Both the position numbers and the translations under genes were made by a program. From Streptomyces alanosinicus (lineage in GTDB: Bacteria; Actinomycetota; Actinomycetes; Streptomycetales; Streptomycetaceae), in the NCBI RefSeq assembly GCF_014650595.1, contig NZ_BMVG01000005.1, forward strand, positions 124,001 through 188,000: a stretch of 64,000 nt of DNA, in the 5' to 3' direction. The number at the start of each line of letters is the position of its first letter. Position 1 is the stretch's first letter. The notes beneath the pieces were generated by a model that saw only the letters and a program-made list of their open reading frames with translations, was not told the DNA's origin and searched no databases. Shown one piece after another: positions 39,295 to 48,660 of the stretch.

Positions 39295-41096
39295 GCGCTC
39301 TCCTCGATCTCGTTCCGTTCCTGGCCCGCGCCCACGAGGGCACCTTCGTCGGCTGCGGCCGGCTCGTCGTCCGACTCCCGCGTGACCACCGTCCGGTACC
39401 GCGGCTCCCTGTCGATCAGCTCGCGGTGCGCACCGACCGCGACGACCTCGCCGTCGTGGACCAGGGCGACCAGGTCCGCGCGGTCGAGCAGCAGCGGTGA
39501 GGAGGTGAACACGACCGTGGTGCGTCCTGAGCGCAGTCGGCGCAGGCCGTCCGCGATCCGTGCCTCGGTGTGCGAGTCGACCGCGGAGGTCGGCTCGTCG
39601 AGCACCAGCACCTCGGGATCGGTGATCAACGACCGGGCCAGTGCGAGCCGCTGGCGCTGGCCGCCGGACAGGGACCGTCCGCGTTCGGTGATGCGTGCGT
39701 CCATCGGGTCCGTCGTGTCCACAGATCCCTGGACAAGCGCGTCCAGGACGTCGTCGCACTGTGCCGCGGTCAGCGCGTCCGCGGCCCGTACGGCTCCCGA
39801 GGCGGGCACGTCGAGCAGCTGGCGCAGCGTTCCGGACAGCAACACCGGGTCTTTGTCCTGGACGAGCACGGCGGTGCGGGCGCTGTCCAGGGGAAGTTCG
39901 TCCAGGGCGACGCCGCCGAGCAGCACCGAGCGTCCCCCCTCGGCCGTGTGGCCGCCGAGCCGCGCCGCGAGGCGGCCCGCCGCGTCCGGGTCGCCGCAGA
40001 CCACGGCGGTGAGACGGCGGGCGGGAGCCAGCAGACCGGTGCCGGGGTCGTACAGGTCGCCGGCCGGCACCTGGGCCTCGCGCGTGCCCTCGGTGGCCGT
40101 GGGCCGTTCCAGGGACAGCACGCGGGCCGCCCGTTTGGCCGACGGACGGCAGAAGGAGTACGCCATGGCGATCTCCTCGAAGTGCCGCAGCGGGTAGTTG
40201 AGGACCATGACCGCGCTGTAGACGGTGACGAGTTCGCCGACGGTGATCCGGCCCTGGTGGGCGAGGTGGATGCCGTGCCAGACGACGGCGATGAGCAGCA
40301 GTCCGGGCAGCAGCACCTGAATGGCGGAGATCAGCGACCACATCCGGGCGCTGCGTACCGCGGCGTGCCGCACCTCCTGTGAGGCGCGGCGGTAGCGGTT
40401 GAGGAACAGTTCCTCGCCGCCGATGCCGCGCAGCACGCGCAGCCCGGCGACCGTGTCCGAGGCCAGCTCGGTGGCCCGGCCGGCCTTCTCGCGCTGTGCG
40501 TCGGCGCGACGGGTCGCCCGGGGCAGCAGCGGCAGCACCGCGAGGGCCACCACCGGCAGTCCGACGGCGACGATCGCGCCCAGGGCCGGCTGGTAGACGG
40601 CGAGGCCGGCACAGACCACCACGACCGTGAGCGCGGCCGCGGTGAACCGGGAGACCGCCTCGACGAACCAGCCGATCTTCTCGACGTCACCGGTGGAGAC
40701 CGCCACCACCTCGCCGGCGGCGACCCGCCGGCTCAGGGCGGAGCCCAACTGTGCGGCCTTGCGGGCCAGCAGTTGCTGGACGCGGGCGGCGGCCGTGATC
40801 CAGTTGGTGACGGCGGTGCGGTGCAGGAAGGTGTCACCGACGGCGATACCCGTGCCACACAGCAGCAGCAGACCACCCGTCAGGACGAGCCGGGTGCCGG
40901 AGCGGTCGACGACCGCCTGGACGGCGAGGCCGACACAGAAGGGCAGGGCCGAGACGGCGACGAAGTGCAGCAGGCCCCAGGCGAGCGACTTCAGCTGGCC
41001 GTCCAGCTGGTTACGCCAGAGCCACCACAGGAATCGGGGGCCCGATCGTGCGTCCGGAACGCCCGGATCGGAGTACGGAAGGTCTTGGATTTGCAT
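39291..41096 (-). CDS. ABC exporter half-transporter, subunit 1 (degenerate Walker A, intact signature)
   Basis: 601 aa. The N-terminal part has six membrane helices (GLLHFVAVSALPFCVGLAVQ onward). The ATPase domain keeps LSGGQRQRLALAR and Walker B EVLVLDEPTSAVD. The phosphate loop is CGDPDAAGRLAAR, with no GKS/T, and the switch His is replaced (FTSSPLLLDRAD). It therefore cannot bind ATP productively in its own Walker site, but it completes the partner's. It is the first gene of a two-gene translationally coupled operon. Confidence 0.92.
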   Translation of the reverse strand: MQIQDLPYSDPGVPDARSGPRFLWWLWRNQLDGQLKSLAWGLLHFVAVSALPFCVGLAVQAVVDRSGTRLVLTGGLLLLCGTGIAVGDTFLHRTAVTNWITAAARVQQLLARKAAQLGSALSRRVAAGEVVAVSTGDVEKIGWFVEAVSRFTAAALTVVVVCAGLAVYQPALGAIVAVGLPVVALAVLPLLPRATRRADAQREKAGRATELASDTVAGLRVLRGIGGEELFLNRYRRASQEVRHAAVRSARMWSLISAIQVLLPGLLLIAVVWHGIHLAHQGRITVGELVTVYSAVMVLNYPLRHFEEIAMAYSFCRPSAKRAARVLSLERPTATEGTREAQVPAGDLYDPGTGLLAPARRLTAVVCGDPDAAGRLAARLGGHTAEGGRSVLLGGVALDELPLDSARTAVLVQDKDPVLLSGTLRQLLDVPASGAVRAADALTAAQCDDVLDALVQGSVDTTDPMDARITERGRSLSGGQRQRLALARSLITDPEVLVLDEPTSAVDSHTEARIADGLRRLRSGRTTVVFTSSPLLLDRADLVALVHDGEVVAVGAHRELIDREPRYRTVVTRESDDEPAAADEGALVGAGQERNEIEESA

Positions 41097-41362
41097 GACG
41101 TCCCAGTGGCTCGTGTCAAGGAGGGAAGAGGGGGAGGCGGGGGAGGGATGGGGAGGCGGCGAAAGTGCGGTGACGGGCCGTGAAAGGTTCGCTTCGCAAC
41201 GTCGTGAATTTCAATCGGTTTTCCTGGCGGAACGGTGCAATCCATCTGCTTCCGGCCACGGGTGCCTTCGGTCGTGGAGTGTGGGTCGGGCGTCACCCGA
41301 ATGTCCGGAAGATCGCACTATTGCATGGTTTGCGATGCCATGGTCATGTGGAGATTGACGGC

Positions 41363-41992
41363 GTGCGGCGAATGGCGGTCGTGGTGACGGCCTTCGGCAC
41401 TGTTCCGATGACTCTGTCCGCCTGTGGCTCCGGCATATCCGAGCCGGCTCGTGCCGAGGACTCCGGCCATGTCCTTGCGGTGTACGGCGAGGGCAGGGAC
41501 TCGCCCGACTCCACGGCTGTGCTGTACACGCGGGAGGGCCCGAGGTGGCAGCCGATCGCCAGGTGTCCGGCGCACAATGGCCGGAACGGCTGGACCGCGG
41601 ACCATCGCGACGGTGACGAGCGCGGCCCCGTCGGGGTGTTCGGCCTCTCCGACGCGGGCGGTGTGCTCCACAACCCCGGTCCCCGGCTGCCTTACGAACG
41701 GGACCGGGACGCCGACGCTCCCCCGAACGACTGGCACCAGGCGCATCAGCACGACTTCGACCACGTCATCGCCATCGACTACAACCGTCGTCCGGGCCGT
41801 CCTTCGGACGACGGAGCACGCCCCGAGGGTGACTGCAAGGGTGGCGGCATCTGGCTGCACCTCGACCGCAGCGATGGCACATCCGCCTGCGTCAGTGTGC
41901 CCAAGGACGCCATGAAGTTCCTGCTGCGCACGCTGGATCCGGCGCGGCATCCGGTGATGGTGATGGGGGACCGGGAGGAACTGGGCGCCTGA
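41363..41992 (+). CDS. Putative L,D-transpeptidase (YkuD-like) lipoprotein
   Basis: 209 aa from GTG 41363, with ATG 41372 as alternative. A short lipoprotein signal ends in LSAC. The mature part follows the actinomycete YkuD-like pattern: AHNGRNGWTADHRDGDERGP, VGVFGLSDAGG, DHVIAIDYNRRPG, then GGGIWLHLD and TSACVSVPKDAMKFLL. His in WLHLD and Cys in SACVS would be the catalytic pair of peptidoglycan L,D-transpeptidases. HGC is not perfectly kept, so activity is not certain. Confidence 0.78.
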   Translation: MRRMAVVVTAFGTVPMTLSACGSGISEPARAEDSGHVLAVYGEGRDSPDSTAVLYTREGPRWQPIARCPAHNGRNGWTADHRDGDERGPVGVFGLSDAGGVLHNPGPRLPYERDRDADAPPNDWHQAHQHDFDHVIAIDYNRRPGRPSDDGARPEGDCKGGGIWLHLDRSDGTSACVSVPKDAMKFLLRTLDPARHPVMVMGDREELGA

Positions 41993-42161
41993 CGCTCCGG
42001 CGCCTGCGCCCGTTGCCGCCACCTCTGCCCGCCAGCGATGTCTCCGCCCGTGTCGCAGTCGCCGAAAGGTGTCCCGCCGGCGGCCCGCTCTGTGCCCGAT
42101 CGCGCCGTTCTTCCCGAGGCCTCATTGCGGGCAGGCGCCGACTCGCCGTAGAACACCGCCC

Positions 42162-43775
42162 ATGAGTAGACAGATAGTCATGTCCATGCTCGCCGGAGTG
42201 GCCCTTCTCGCGAGCGCGTTCTTCGGCGCCGGAGCCGGCGCTGTCGCCCAAGCGGCCGATGTCCCGGCCGAGTTCGGTACCGACTGGCACGACCCGGTCA
42301 CCGCGGCGCCGCCCGTCGACCGGCCGCATTCCACGTCGTGTCAGGTCACCCTCGCCGACGCCCAGTTCCGTGACTTCACGCCCTACCGAGGCGCCTACAC
42401 CCCGCCCGAGGGCTGTGGAGACCACTGGAGCAAGGTCGTCCTGCGGCTCGACGGCAAGGTGAAGGGCCGTCAGTACGACCGCCTCGGCTATCTGCACGTC
42501 GGCGGCGTCGAGATCCTGCGCACCTCCACACCGGAGCCCTCGCCCGACGGCATCGAATGGCACGTCGAGAAGGACGTCACCCGTTACAGCGACACCTTCC
42601 GCAGCCCACGGGACGTCGAGATGCTGATCGGCAACACGGTGGACGACACCTACACCGGTGTCATCGATGTGCATGTCAGCCTGACCTTCTACGCGGGCCG
42701 CCCCGCCGATCAGGCCCCCGACCGCGTCCTCACGCTCACCGGCACGCCGGACGGCACGACCCTCACCACCCCGCGCAACAGCGAGCGGATCCTCGCCGAG
42801 GTCTACGCGACCGGCTCGGGCGGCGGCTGCGAGGAGTTCTGGTACCTCACTGTGGCGGACCCGGCGTCGTACTCCTGCAAGGCCGATCACGGTCCCTACC
42901 GCGAGGTACAGATCAAGATCGACGGCCAACTCGCCGGAATCGCCGCGCCGTTCCCGAACGTCTGGACCGGCGGCTGGTCCAACCCCTTCCTCTGGTACGT
43001 CCTCCCGGCGCCGCGAGCTTTCGATGTCCGGCCCCTCACCTACGACCTCACACCGTTCGCGGGCCTGCTCGACGACGGCCGTCCGCACCGCGTCGACGTG
43101 TCCGTCGTCGGCGTGCCGGCGGGCCGGTCGGGCTGGAGCGCGCCGGTGAACGTCCTGGTCTGGCAGGACGTTCACCGTGCCCGCGTCACCGGCTCGCTCA
43201 CCGCGGACCGGGCGACGGACATAGCCAATTCCTCCACCTACACGCCCGGTTCCGAGAACCGTGTGAACACCGACGCGGGACACCGGCTCACCGTGTCCGG
43301 ATACCTTGACACCTCGCACGGCCGGGTCACCACCACGGTCGCCCGGACGCTCGCCAACACCTCCGTCCACCGGTGGACCGATGGTGAGAACACGGACGGG
43401 CTGGACGCGACATGGTCGGACGACCAGACGGTCACCGTCGGCGGGCACGGTCCTGACCGGACGGCGCGCACACACCTGACGTACACGCTGAAGGGCACCA
43501 CCACCATCGGCGCGGACAACCGGCTGCGCACCGTGCTGACGCTCGGCGACCGCGCCTTTGTCGTGGAACCGGGAAGCGGCTGGCGCACCGTGTGGTCCCG
43601 GCTCGACGACACCTACAGCGGCGACGCGGCGTACACGACCAACGTCCCGCGCGACCAGCGGCACGCGGTCGGCACATCGAGCGAGCGCTATCGGCGGTAC
43701 GGCTCCGACGGGTGCTACGACCATGTGCTGGCCACGGCTCAGGGGGTCTTGACGGAGGACCGCGAGCGTTGTTGA
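42162..43775 (+). CDS. Secreted PNGase A-like peptide-N-glycosidase
   Basis: 537 aa from ATG 42162. A Sec signal peptide (MSMLAGVALLASAFFGAGAG, cleavage near AQA-A) precedes a PNGase A-type region (pfam PNGaseA): DFTPYRGAYTPPEGCGDHWS, KVVLRLDGKVKGRQYDRLGY, HVGGVEILRTSTPEPSPDGI and GGGCEEFWYL. Plant, fungal and some bacterial members release N-glycans from glycoproteins. For a soil saprophyte a role in glycoprotein degradation is a fair inference. A 15-bp tandem duplication straddles its stop codon. Confidence 0.85.
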   Translation: MSRQIVMSMLAGVALLASAFFGAGAGAVAQAADVPAEFGTDWHDPVTAAPPVDRPHSTSCQVTLADAQFRDFTPYRGAYTPPEGCGDHWSKVVLRLDGKVKGRQYDRLGYLHVGGVEILRTSTPEPSPDGIEWHVEKDVTRYSDTFRSPRDVEMLIGNTVDDTYTGVIDVHVSLTFYAGRPADQAPDRVLTLTGTPDGTTLTTPRNSERILAEVYATGSGGGCEEFWYLTVADPASYSCKADHGPYREVQIKIDGQLAGIAAPFPNVWTGGWSNPFLWYVLPAPRAFDVRPLTYDLTPFAGLLDDGRPHRVDVSVVGVPAGRSGWSAPVNVLVWQDVHRARVTGSLTADRATDIANSSTYTPGSENRVNTDAGHRLTVSGYLDTSHGRVTTTVARTLANTSVHRWTDGENTDGLDATWSDDQTVTVGGHGPDRTARTHLTYTLKGTTTIGADNRLRTVLTLGDRAFVVEPGSGWRTVWSRLDDTYSGDAAYTTNVPRDQRHAVGTSSERYRRYGSDGCYDHVLATAQGVLTEDRERC

Positions 43776-43800
43776 GCACACGGATGTTGAGCACACGGAT
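43771..43800. repeat. 15-bp tandem duplication at the PNGase A-like stop codon
   Basis: GTTGAGCACACGGAT occurs twice back to back (43771-43785, 43786-43800). The TGA of the upstream gene lies in the first copy. Confidence 0.9.
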
Positions 43801-44217
43801 GTGGAGTGCGCCACCCGCGGTGTGATGTACCCGGCTGTGACACGGGCGTCTCAGCGGGGATCAACAACGCCTTTAGAGTGCCGCGACGCGTCGCACGCAT
43901 ACTGGCGTACCTCCCTCTTCGAGCAGGTCGCCTGTGTCCTCGTGCTCGGCGTCGTCGTCGGGAGACCGTGGCCGGAGTCGGCCGCGGTCTCCCAGCCGCT
44001 CGGCGATGGTTTCATCCGTCTGATCAAGGCGGTCATCGCCCCGCTGATGTTCTGCGCGGCCGTCGTGGGCATCGCCACGGCCGGTGATCCGAAGGCCTTC
44101 AGGCGGATCGGGCTGAAGGTCAGGGAGATCGCCTTCGAGGCCGAGGGGGGATCGGAGGCGGAACCCGCCGTGGGGACATGGCCGACCGTCAAGGAGCCGG
44201 CGCCGGAGGCGGGTTGA
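43801..44217 (+). pseudogene. Remnant of a DctA-type C4-dicarboxylate symporter
   Basis: Within this 138-codon frame, SLFEQVACVLVLGVVVGRPW, then SQPLGDGFIRLIKAVIAPLM and FCAAVVGIATAGDPKAFRRI match the first two membrane helices of DctA (about 70 of about 440 residues). It then jumps to an unrelated or distal tail (GTWPTVKEPAPEAG). The transport core is missing, so this is a deleted gene. Confidence 0.82.
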
Positions 44218-44274
44218 GTGCCGGGATCGGTGTGCGTGCCCGGGCATTTCGTGCGCCGGAATCGCTCGCTGTGG

Positions 44275-44724
44275 TCAGCAGCGCGTGCCGCTGTCCCCTT
44301 CGATCAGCGTGTCCAGCAGTACGCCGAGTACTTGGCGCTCCTTCTCCGTCAGCGGCGCGAGGATCTCCTCGGCGGCCGAGCGGCGTGCGCCGCGCAGTTC
44401 GCGCAGGGTCGTGTGCCCCTCGTCCGTCAGCTCGATCCGGGTCACTCGGCGGTTCGCCGGATCCGGCATCCGCCGTACCTTCCCGCTCGACTCCAGCCCG
44501 TCGACCAGCGTCGTCACCGCCCGCGGCACCACTTCCAGGCGCTCGGCGAGGTCGGCCATGCGCGGGGGTGAGGCGTAGTGCGCGAGGGTGCGCAGCAGCC
44601 GGGACTGGGCCGGGGTGACGCCCAGGTCGTCCCGTTCCAGGTGGCGTTTCTGGATGCGGTGCACCCGGCGGGTCAGCCGTAGCAACTGCTCAGCGAGCAG
44701 GCCGTCGGGATCTGGGGTGGTCAT
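44275..44724 (-). CDS. MarR-family transcriptional regulator
   Basis: 149 aa. Winged helix with PAQSRLLRTLAHYASPPRMA, then LAERLEVVPRAVTTLVDGLE and the wing VRRMPDPANRRVTRIELTDE. It is divergent from the ABC exporter at 44839, and the 114-bp gap holds a perfect spaced palindrome. It is likely a ligand-released repressor of that exporter and of itself. Confidence 0.92.
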   Translation of the reverse strand: MTTPDPDGLLAEQLLRLTRRVHRIQKRHLERDDLGVTPAQSRLLRTLAHYASPPRMADLAERLEVVPRAVTTLVDGLESSGKVRRMPDPANRRVTRIELTDEGHTTLRELRGARRSAAEEILAPLTEKERQVLGVLLDTLIEGDSGTRC

Positions 44725-44748
44725 GCGGGAACAATATCAGGATGCCGT

Positions 44749-44773
44749 TCATTGTGAGTATAGGTAACAATGA
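44749..44773. promoter_or_regulatory. Candidate MarR operator
   Basis: TCATTGT-N11-ACAATGA, a perfect 7-bp inverted repeat spanning 25 bp, AT-rich, 24 bp upstream of the MarR start and 66 bp upstream of the exporter start. A further ACAAT half-site lies at 44731-44735. Size and place suit a MarR dimer site. Confidence 0.7.
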
Positions 44774-44838
44774 GCTACGATCCGTTCGCCATCGTCGACC
44801 GCTCTCCGGCCGGCGCCAATTCACCTCCGTAGGAGCCC

Positions 44839-46647
44839 ATGCATCCCGACCGTGAAACGTCCTGGACACCGCCTGCCGACGCCAAGGAACAGCCCCGGCA
44901 GGTGCGTCGCATCCTGAAGCTCTTCCGTCCCTACCGCGGGCGGCTCGCGATCGTCGGCCTGCTGGTCGGCGCCGCCTCACTGGTCTCGGTGGCCACGCCG
45001 TTCCTGCTCAAGGAAACCCTGGACGTCGCGATCCCCCAGGGCCGCACCGGCCTGCTCAGCCTGCTCGCGCTCGGCATGATCCTCAGCGCGGTCCTCTCCA
45101 GCGTCTTCGGCGTGCTCCAGACGCTGATCTCGACCACCGTCGGCCAGCGTGTCATGCACGACCTGCGCACCGCCGTCTACGGCCGCCTGCAGCGCATGTC
45201 GCTCGCCTTCTTCACGCGGACACGCACCGGCGAGGTCCAGTCCCGGATCGCCAACGACATCGGCGGCATGCAGGCCACCGTCACCTCCACCGCCACCTCC
45301 CTGGTCTCCAACGTCACCAGCGTCGTCGCCACGATCGTCGCGATGCTCGCCCTCGACTGGCGGCTCACGATCGTCTCGCTGCTCCTGCTGCCGGCGTTCG
45401 TCTGGATAAGCCGCCGCGTCGGCAACGAACGCAAGAAGATCACCACACAGCGGCAGAAACAGATGGCCGCGATGGCGGCCACCGTCACCGAGTCGCTCTC
45501 GGTCAGCGGCATCCTGCTCGGCCGCACCATGGGCCGCTCCGACTCGCTGACCGCGTCCTTCGCCGAGGAGTCCGAGCGCCTGGTAGACCTGGAAGTGAAG
45601 TCGAACATGGCCGGCCGCTGGCGCATGGCCGTGATCACGATCGTCATGGCCGCGATGCCGGCCGTCATCTACTGGACCGCCGGTCTCGCCCTCCAGTTCG
45701 GCGGCCCCAAGGTCTCGCTGGGCACCATCGTCGCCTTCGTCTCGCTCCAGCAGGGGCTGTTCCGCCCGGCCGTGAGCCTGCTCGCGACCGGTGTCCAGAT
45801 CCAGACGTCCCTCGCGCTTTTCCAGCGCATCTTCGAGTATCTGGACCTGCCGATCGACATCACCGAGCGCGAGCGGCCCGTCCACCTCGACCAGGTCAAG
45901 GGCGAAGTCCGCTTCGAGGACGTCGAGTTCCGCTACGACAGCGACGACAGGACCCGTCCCGTCCTGGACGGCATCGACGTCACCGTCCCCGCGGGCGGCA
46001 GTCTCGCCGTCGTCGGTCCGACCGGAGCCGGCAAGTCCACCCTCGGCTATCTCGTGCCCCGGCTCTACGACGTCACCGGCGGCCGGGTCACGGTGGACGG
46101 CGTCGACGTCCGGGACCTCGACTTCGACACCCTGGCCCGCGCGGTCGGTGTCGTCTCCCAGGAGACGTACCTCTTCCACGCCTCGGTCGCCGACAACCTC
46201 CGCTTCGCCAAACCGGACGCCACCGACGAGGAACTGCGGGCGGCGGCCGGGGCGGCCCAGATACACGACCACATAGCCGCCCTGCCCGACGGCTACGACA
46301 CGGTCGTCGGTGAACGTGGCCACCGTTTCTCCGGCGGTGAGAAGCAGCGCCTCGCGATAGCCCGCACGATCCTGCGCGATCCGCCGGTCCTCATCCTCGA
46401 CGAGGCGACCAGCGCGCTCGACACCCGCACGGAGGCCGCCGTCCAGCAGGCGATCGACGCCCTGTCAGCCGACCGGACGACGATCACCATCGCCCACCGC
46501 CTGTCCACGATCCGCGGCGCCGACCAGATCGTGGTCCTCGACTCCGGGCGGGTCGCCGAACGCGGCAGCCACGAGGAACTGCTGGAACGGGACGGGCGGT
46601 ACGCGGCACTGGTGCGCCGGGACGCACAGCTGGAACGGGCGAGCTGA
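44839..46647 (+). CDS. ABC exporter (fused transmembrane and ATPase domains)
   Basis: 602 aa half-transporter, expected to act as a homodimer. Six membrane helices (LAIVGLLVGAASLVSVATPF onward) precede an ATPase with Walker A VVGPTGAGKSTLGYLVPRLY, signature RFSGGEKQRLAIAR, Walker B VLILDEATSALD and switch ITIAHRLSTIRGAD, all intact. This contrasts with the asymmetric pair at 37.5-41.1 kb. The ribosome site before ATG 44839 is CGTAGGAG. Probably a multidrug-type exporter controlled by the divergent MarR gene. Confidence 0.93.
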   Translation: MHPDRETSWTPPADAKEQPRQVRRILKLFRPYRGRLAIVGLLVGAASLVSVATPFLLKETLDVAIPQGRTGLLSLLALGMILSAVLSSVFGVLQTLISTTVGQRVMHDLRTAVYGRLQRMSLAFFTRTRTGEVQSRIANDIGGMQATVTSTATSLVSNVTSVVATIVAMLALDWRLTIVSLLLLPAFVWISRRVGNERKKITTQRQKQMAAMAATVTESLSVSGILLGRTMGRSDSLTASFAEESERLVDLEVKSNMAGRWRMAVITIVMAAMPAVIYWTAGLALQFGGPKVSLGTIVAFVSLQQGLFRPAVSLLATGVQIQTSLALFQRIFEYLDLPIDITERERPVHLDQVKGEVRFEDVEFRYDSDDRTRPVLDGIDVTVPAGGSLAVVGPTGAGKSTLGYLVPRLYDVTGGRVTVDGVDVRDLDFDTLARAVGVVSQETYLFHASVADNLRFAKPDATDEELRAAAGAAQIHDHIAALPDGYDTVVGERGHRFSGGEKQRLAIARTILRDPPVLILDEATSALDTRTEAAVQQAIDALSADRTTITIAHRLSTIRGADQIVVLDSGRVAERGSHEELLERDGRYAALVRRDAQLERAS

Positions 46648-46734
46648 AGGAAGGTGCGACCGGCAAGCTGACGCTGTGACAGCCAAGCGGGACAGATGCC
46701 TGGTCCATGACGATTTACACATTATCGTGCCTGC

Positions 46735-47568
46735 ATGCAGAGGAAGATTCCGCCGCGGAGCATGATGCGACCGACACGCCGGGGCAGGCTGCTCCTGGCC
46801 GCGGTCGGCGCCGTCGTGGCCGGCACCGCCGTGGCGGTGCCACTGCTGATGTCGGAGGGTGGCCCCGAGGAGCCGCCGCCCCTCTCGTTGGTCGTTCCGG
46901 AGGGCTGGCGGGCGAGCCAGGTGTACGACGCGATCGACAAGACCCTCGAACTGACCCCTGGCAGCACCCGCAGGTCCGTCGGGAAAGCCGGTCTGAAGCT
47001 GCCCGGCGACGCCCAGGGCAATCCGGAGGGCTATCTGTTCCCGGCCACCTGTCCCGTCCAGAAGGGAGCCACACCCGAGTCCGTGCTCAGCTCCATGGTC
47101 GACGCCGCCACCAGCGAGTTTGACGCGGCGCCGATCGCGGCCGGGGCACAGCACAACGCGATGAACGTCTACCAGGCCGTCACCATCGCCAGCATCGTCC
47201 AGGCCGAGGCCGCGACACCCGCGGACATGGGCAAGGTCGCCCGGGTCATCCTCAACCGGCTGGAGCGCGGAATGCCGCTGCAGATGGACTCGGTGATCAA
47301 CTACGCGCTGAACCGCAGCACCGTCCACACCAGCCAGGACGACACCCGGATCGAGAGCCTGTACAACTCCTACCAGCGCATGGGGCTGCCGCCCACGCCG
47401 ATCGACAACCCCGGTGAGGAGGCGATGCACGCCGCGCTGAACCCGACGCCGGGCGACTGGCTGTACTTCGTCACCGTCAAACCGGGAGACACCCGCTTCA
47501 CCGCCGACTACACGGCGCACATGCGCAATGTCGCCGACTTCAACACCCTGCACCAGGGCACGGGCTGA
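46735..47568 (+). CDS. MltG-like endolytic transglycosylase (YceG family)
   Basis: 277 aa. One N-terminal membrane anchor (LLLAAVGAVVAGTAVAVPLL), a short LysM-like stretch (VPEGWRASQVYDAIDKTL), then the YceG core: GYLFPATCPVQKGA, the catalytic Glu in ASIVQAEA, ARVILNRLERGMPLQMDSV, YNSYQRMGLPPTPIDNPGEE and FVTVKPGDTRFTADYTAHM. It cleaves nascent glycan strands at the membrane. It is shorter than the housekeeping Streptomyces MltG as I remember it, so this may be a second paralogue. Confidence 0.9.
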   Translation: MQRKIPPRSMMRPTRRGRLLLAAVGAVVAGTAVAVPLLMSEGGPEEPPPLSLVVPEGWRASQVYDAIDKTLELTPGSTRRSVGKAGLKLPGDAQGNPEGYLFPATCPVQKGATPESVLSSMVDAATSEFDAAPIAAGAQHNAMNVYQAVTIASIVQAEAATPADMGKVARVILNRLERGMPLQMDSVINYALNRSTVHTSQDDTRIESLYNSYQRMGLPPTPIDNPGEEAMHAALNPTPGDWLYFVTVKPGDTRFTADYTAHMRNVADFNTLHQGTG

Positions 47569-47580
47569 GCCGGCGGGACG

Positions 47581-48660
47581 TCACGCGGCGACCGGCTGTG
47601 TCTGCGCCGTCAACCGCCTGATGTCCCGGACGGCCGCGCGGCCGGCCCGGTTGGCGCCGATGGTGCTGGCCGAGGGGCCGTAGCCGACGAGGTGGACGCG
47701 CGGATCGGCCACGGACCGGGTGCCCTCGACCCGTATCCCGCCGCCCGGCTCACGCAGCCGCAGCGGACGGAGGTGGTCCAGTGCGGCCCGGAACCCGGTC
47801 GCCCACAGAATGACGTCGGCGGTGACGTGCCGCCCGTCGTCCCACGCCACGCCGTCCGGGGTGATCCGGTCGAACATCGGCCGGCGGTCCAGGACCCCGT
47901 CCGCGAGCCCCTGCCGGATGGCGTCGTTGAGCGGCAGTCCGGTGACCGAGACCACACTGCGCGGCGGCAGCCCCTGCCGTACCCGCTCCGCCACGAGCGC
48001 GACGGCCGCGCGGCCGGTCTCCTGATCGAACGGGCCCTCGCGGAACACCGGTGGCCGCCGGGTGACCCAGGTGGTCTCGGCCGCGTACGGGGCCAGCTCC
48101 AGCAGGTGCTGGGTGCCCGAGGCACCGCCGCCGACGACCACCACCCGCAGCCCGGCGAACTCCTCGGGGCCGGCGTACTGCGCGGTGTGCAACTGCCGTC
48201 CGCGGAAGGTCTCCTGTCCGGGGTAGCGCGGCCAGAAGGGCCGGTCCCAGGTGCCGGTGGCGTTGATCAGGGCCCGCGTCGACCAGGTGCCGTCGGACGT
48301 CTCCACGAGCAGCCGCCCGCCGTCCCCTTCCCTTACGGCCCGCACGTCGACGGGTCGGCGTACCCGCAGGTCGAAGGTGCGCTCGTACCGGGCGAAGTAT
48401 TCACCGATCACCTCCGCCGAGGGCCGCGCCGGGTCGGCGTCCGTCAGCTCCATACCGGGCAGCGCGTGCATCCCGTGCACCTTGCCGTACGTCAGCGAGG
48501 GCCACCGGAACTGCCAGGCGCCGCCCGGCGCGGGGGAGTGGTCGAGGACCACGAAATCGCGGTCCGGCTCGAATCCGCTGCGCCGCAGGTGATAGGCGCT
48601 GGACAGCCCGGCCTGACCCGCACCGATGACGACAACCCCTACCTCACGCGATTCGTTCAC
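47581..48660 (-). CDS. FAD/NAD(P)-dependent flavoprotein monooxygenase (CzcO-like)
   Basis: 359 aa from GTG 48660. Two dinucleotide-binding motifs are seen: FAD GVVVIGAGQAGLSSAYHLRR at the N-terminus and NADPH VVVVGGGASGTQHLLELAP near residue 175, with the ATG-type motif WATGFRAALDHLRPLR between domains. The family includes Baeyer-Villiger and flavin-containing monooxygenases and lysine/ornithine hydroxylase relatives. It lies 207 bp downstream of ssuA on the same strand, so a role in sulfur compound use is possible. Confidence 0.88.
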   Translation of the reverse strand: MNESREVGVVVIGAGQAGLSSAYHLRRSGFEPDRDFVVLDHSPAPGGAWQFRWPSLTYGKVHGMHALPGMELTDADPARPSAEVIGEYFARYERTFDLRVRRPVDVRAVREGDGGRLLVETSDGTWSTRALINATGTWDRPFWPRYPGQETFRGRQLHTAQYAGPEEFAGLRVVVVGGGASGTQHLLELAPYAAETTWVTRRPPVFREGPFDQETGRAAVALVAERVRQGLPPRSVVSVTGLPLNDAIRQGLADGVLDRRPMFDRITPDGVAWDDGRHVTADVILWATGFRAALDHLRPLRLREPGGGIRVEGTRSVADPRVHLVGYGPSASTIGANRAGRAAVRDIRRLTAQTQPVAA

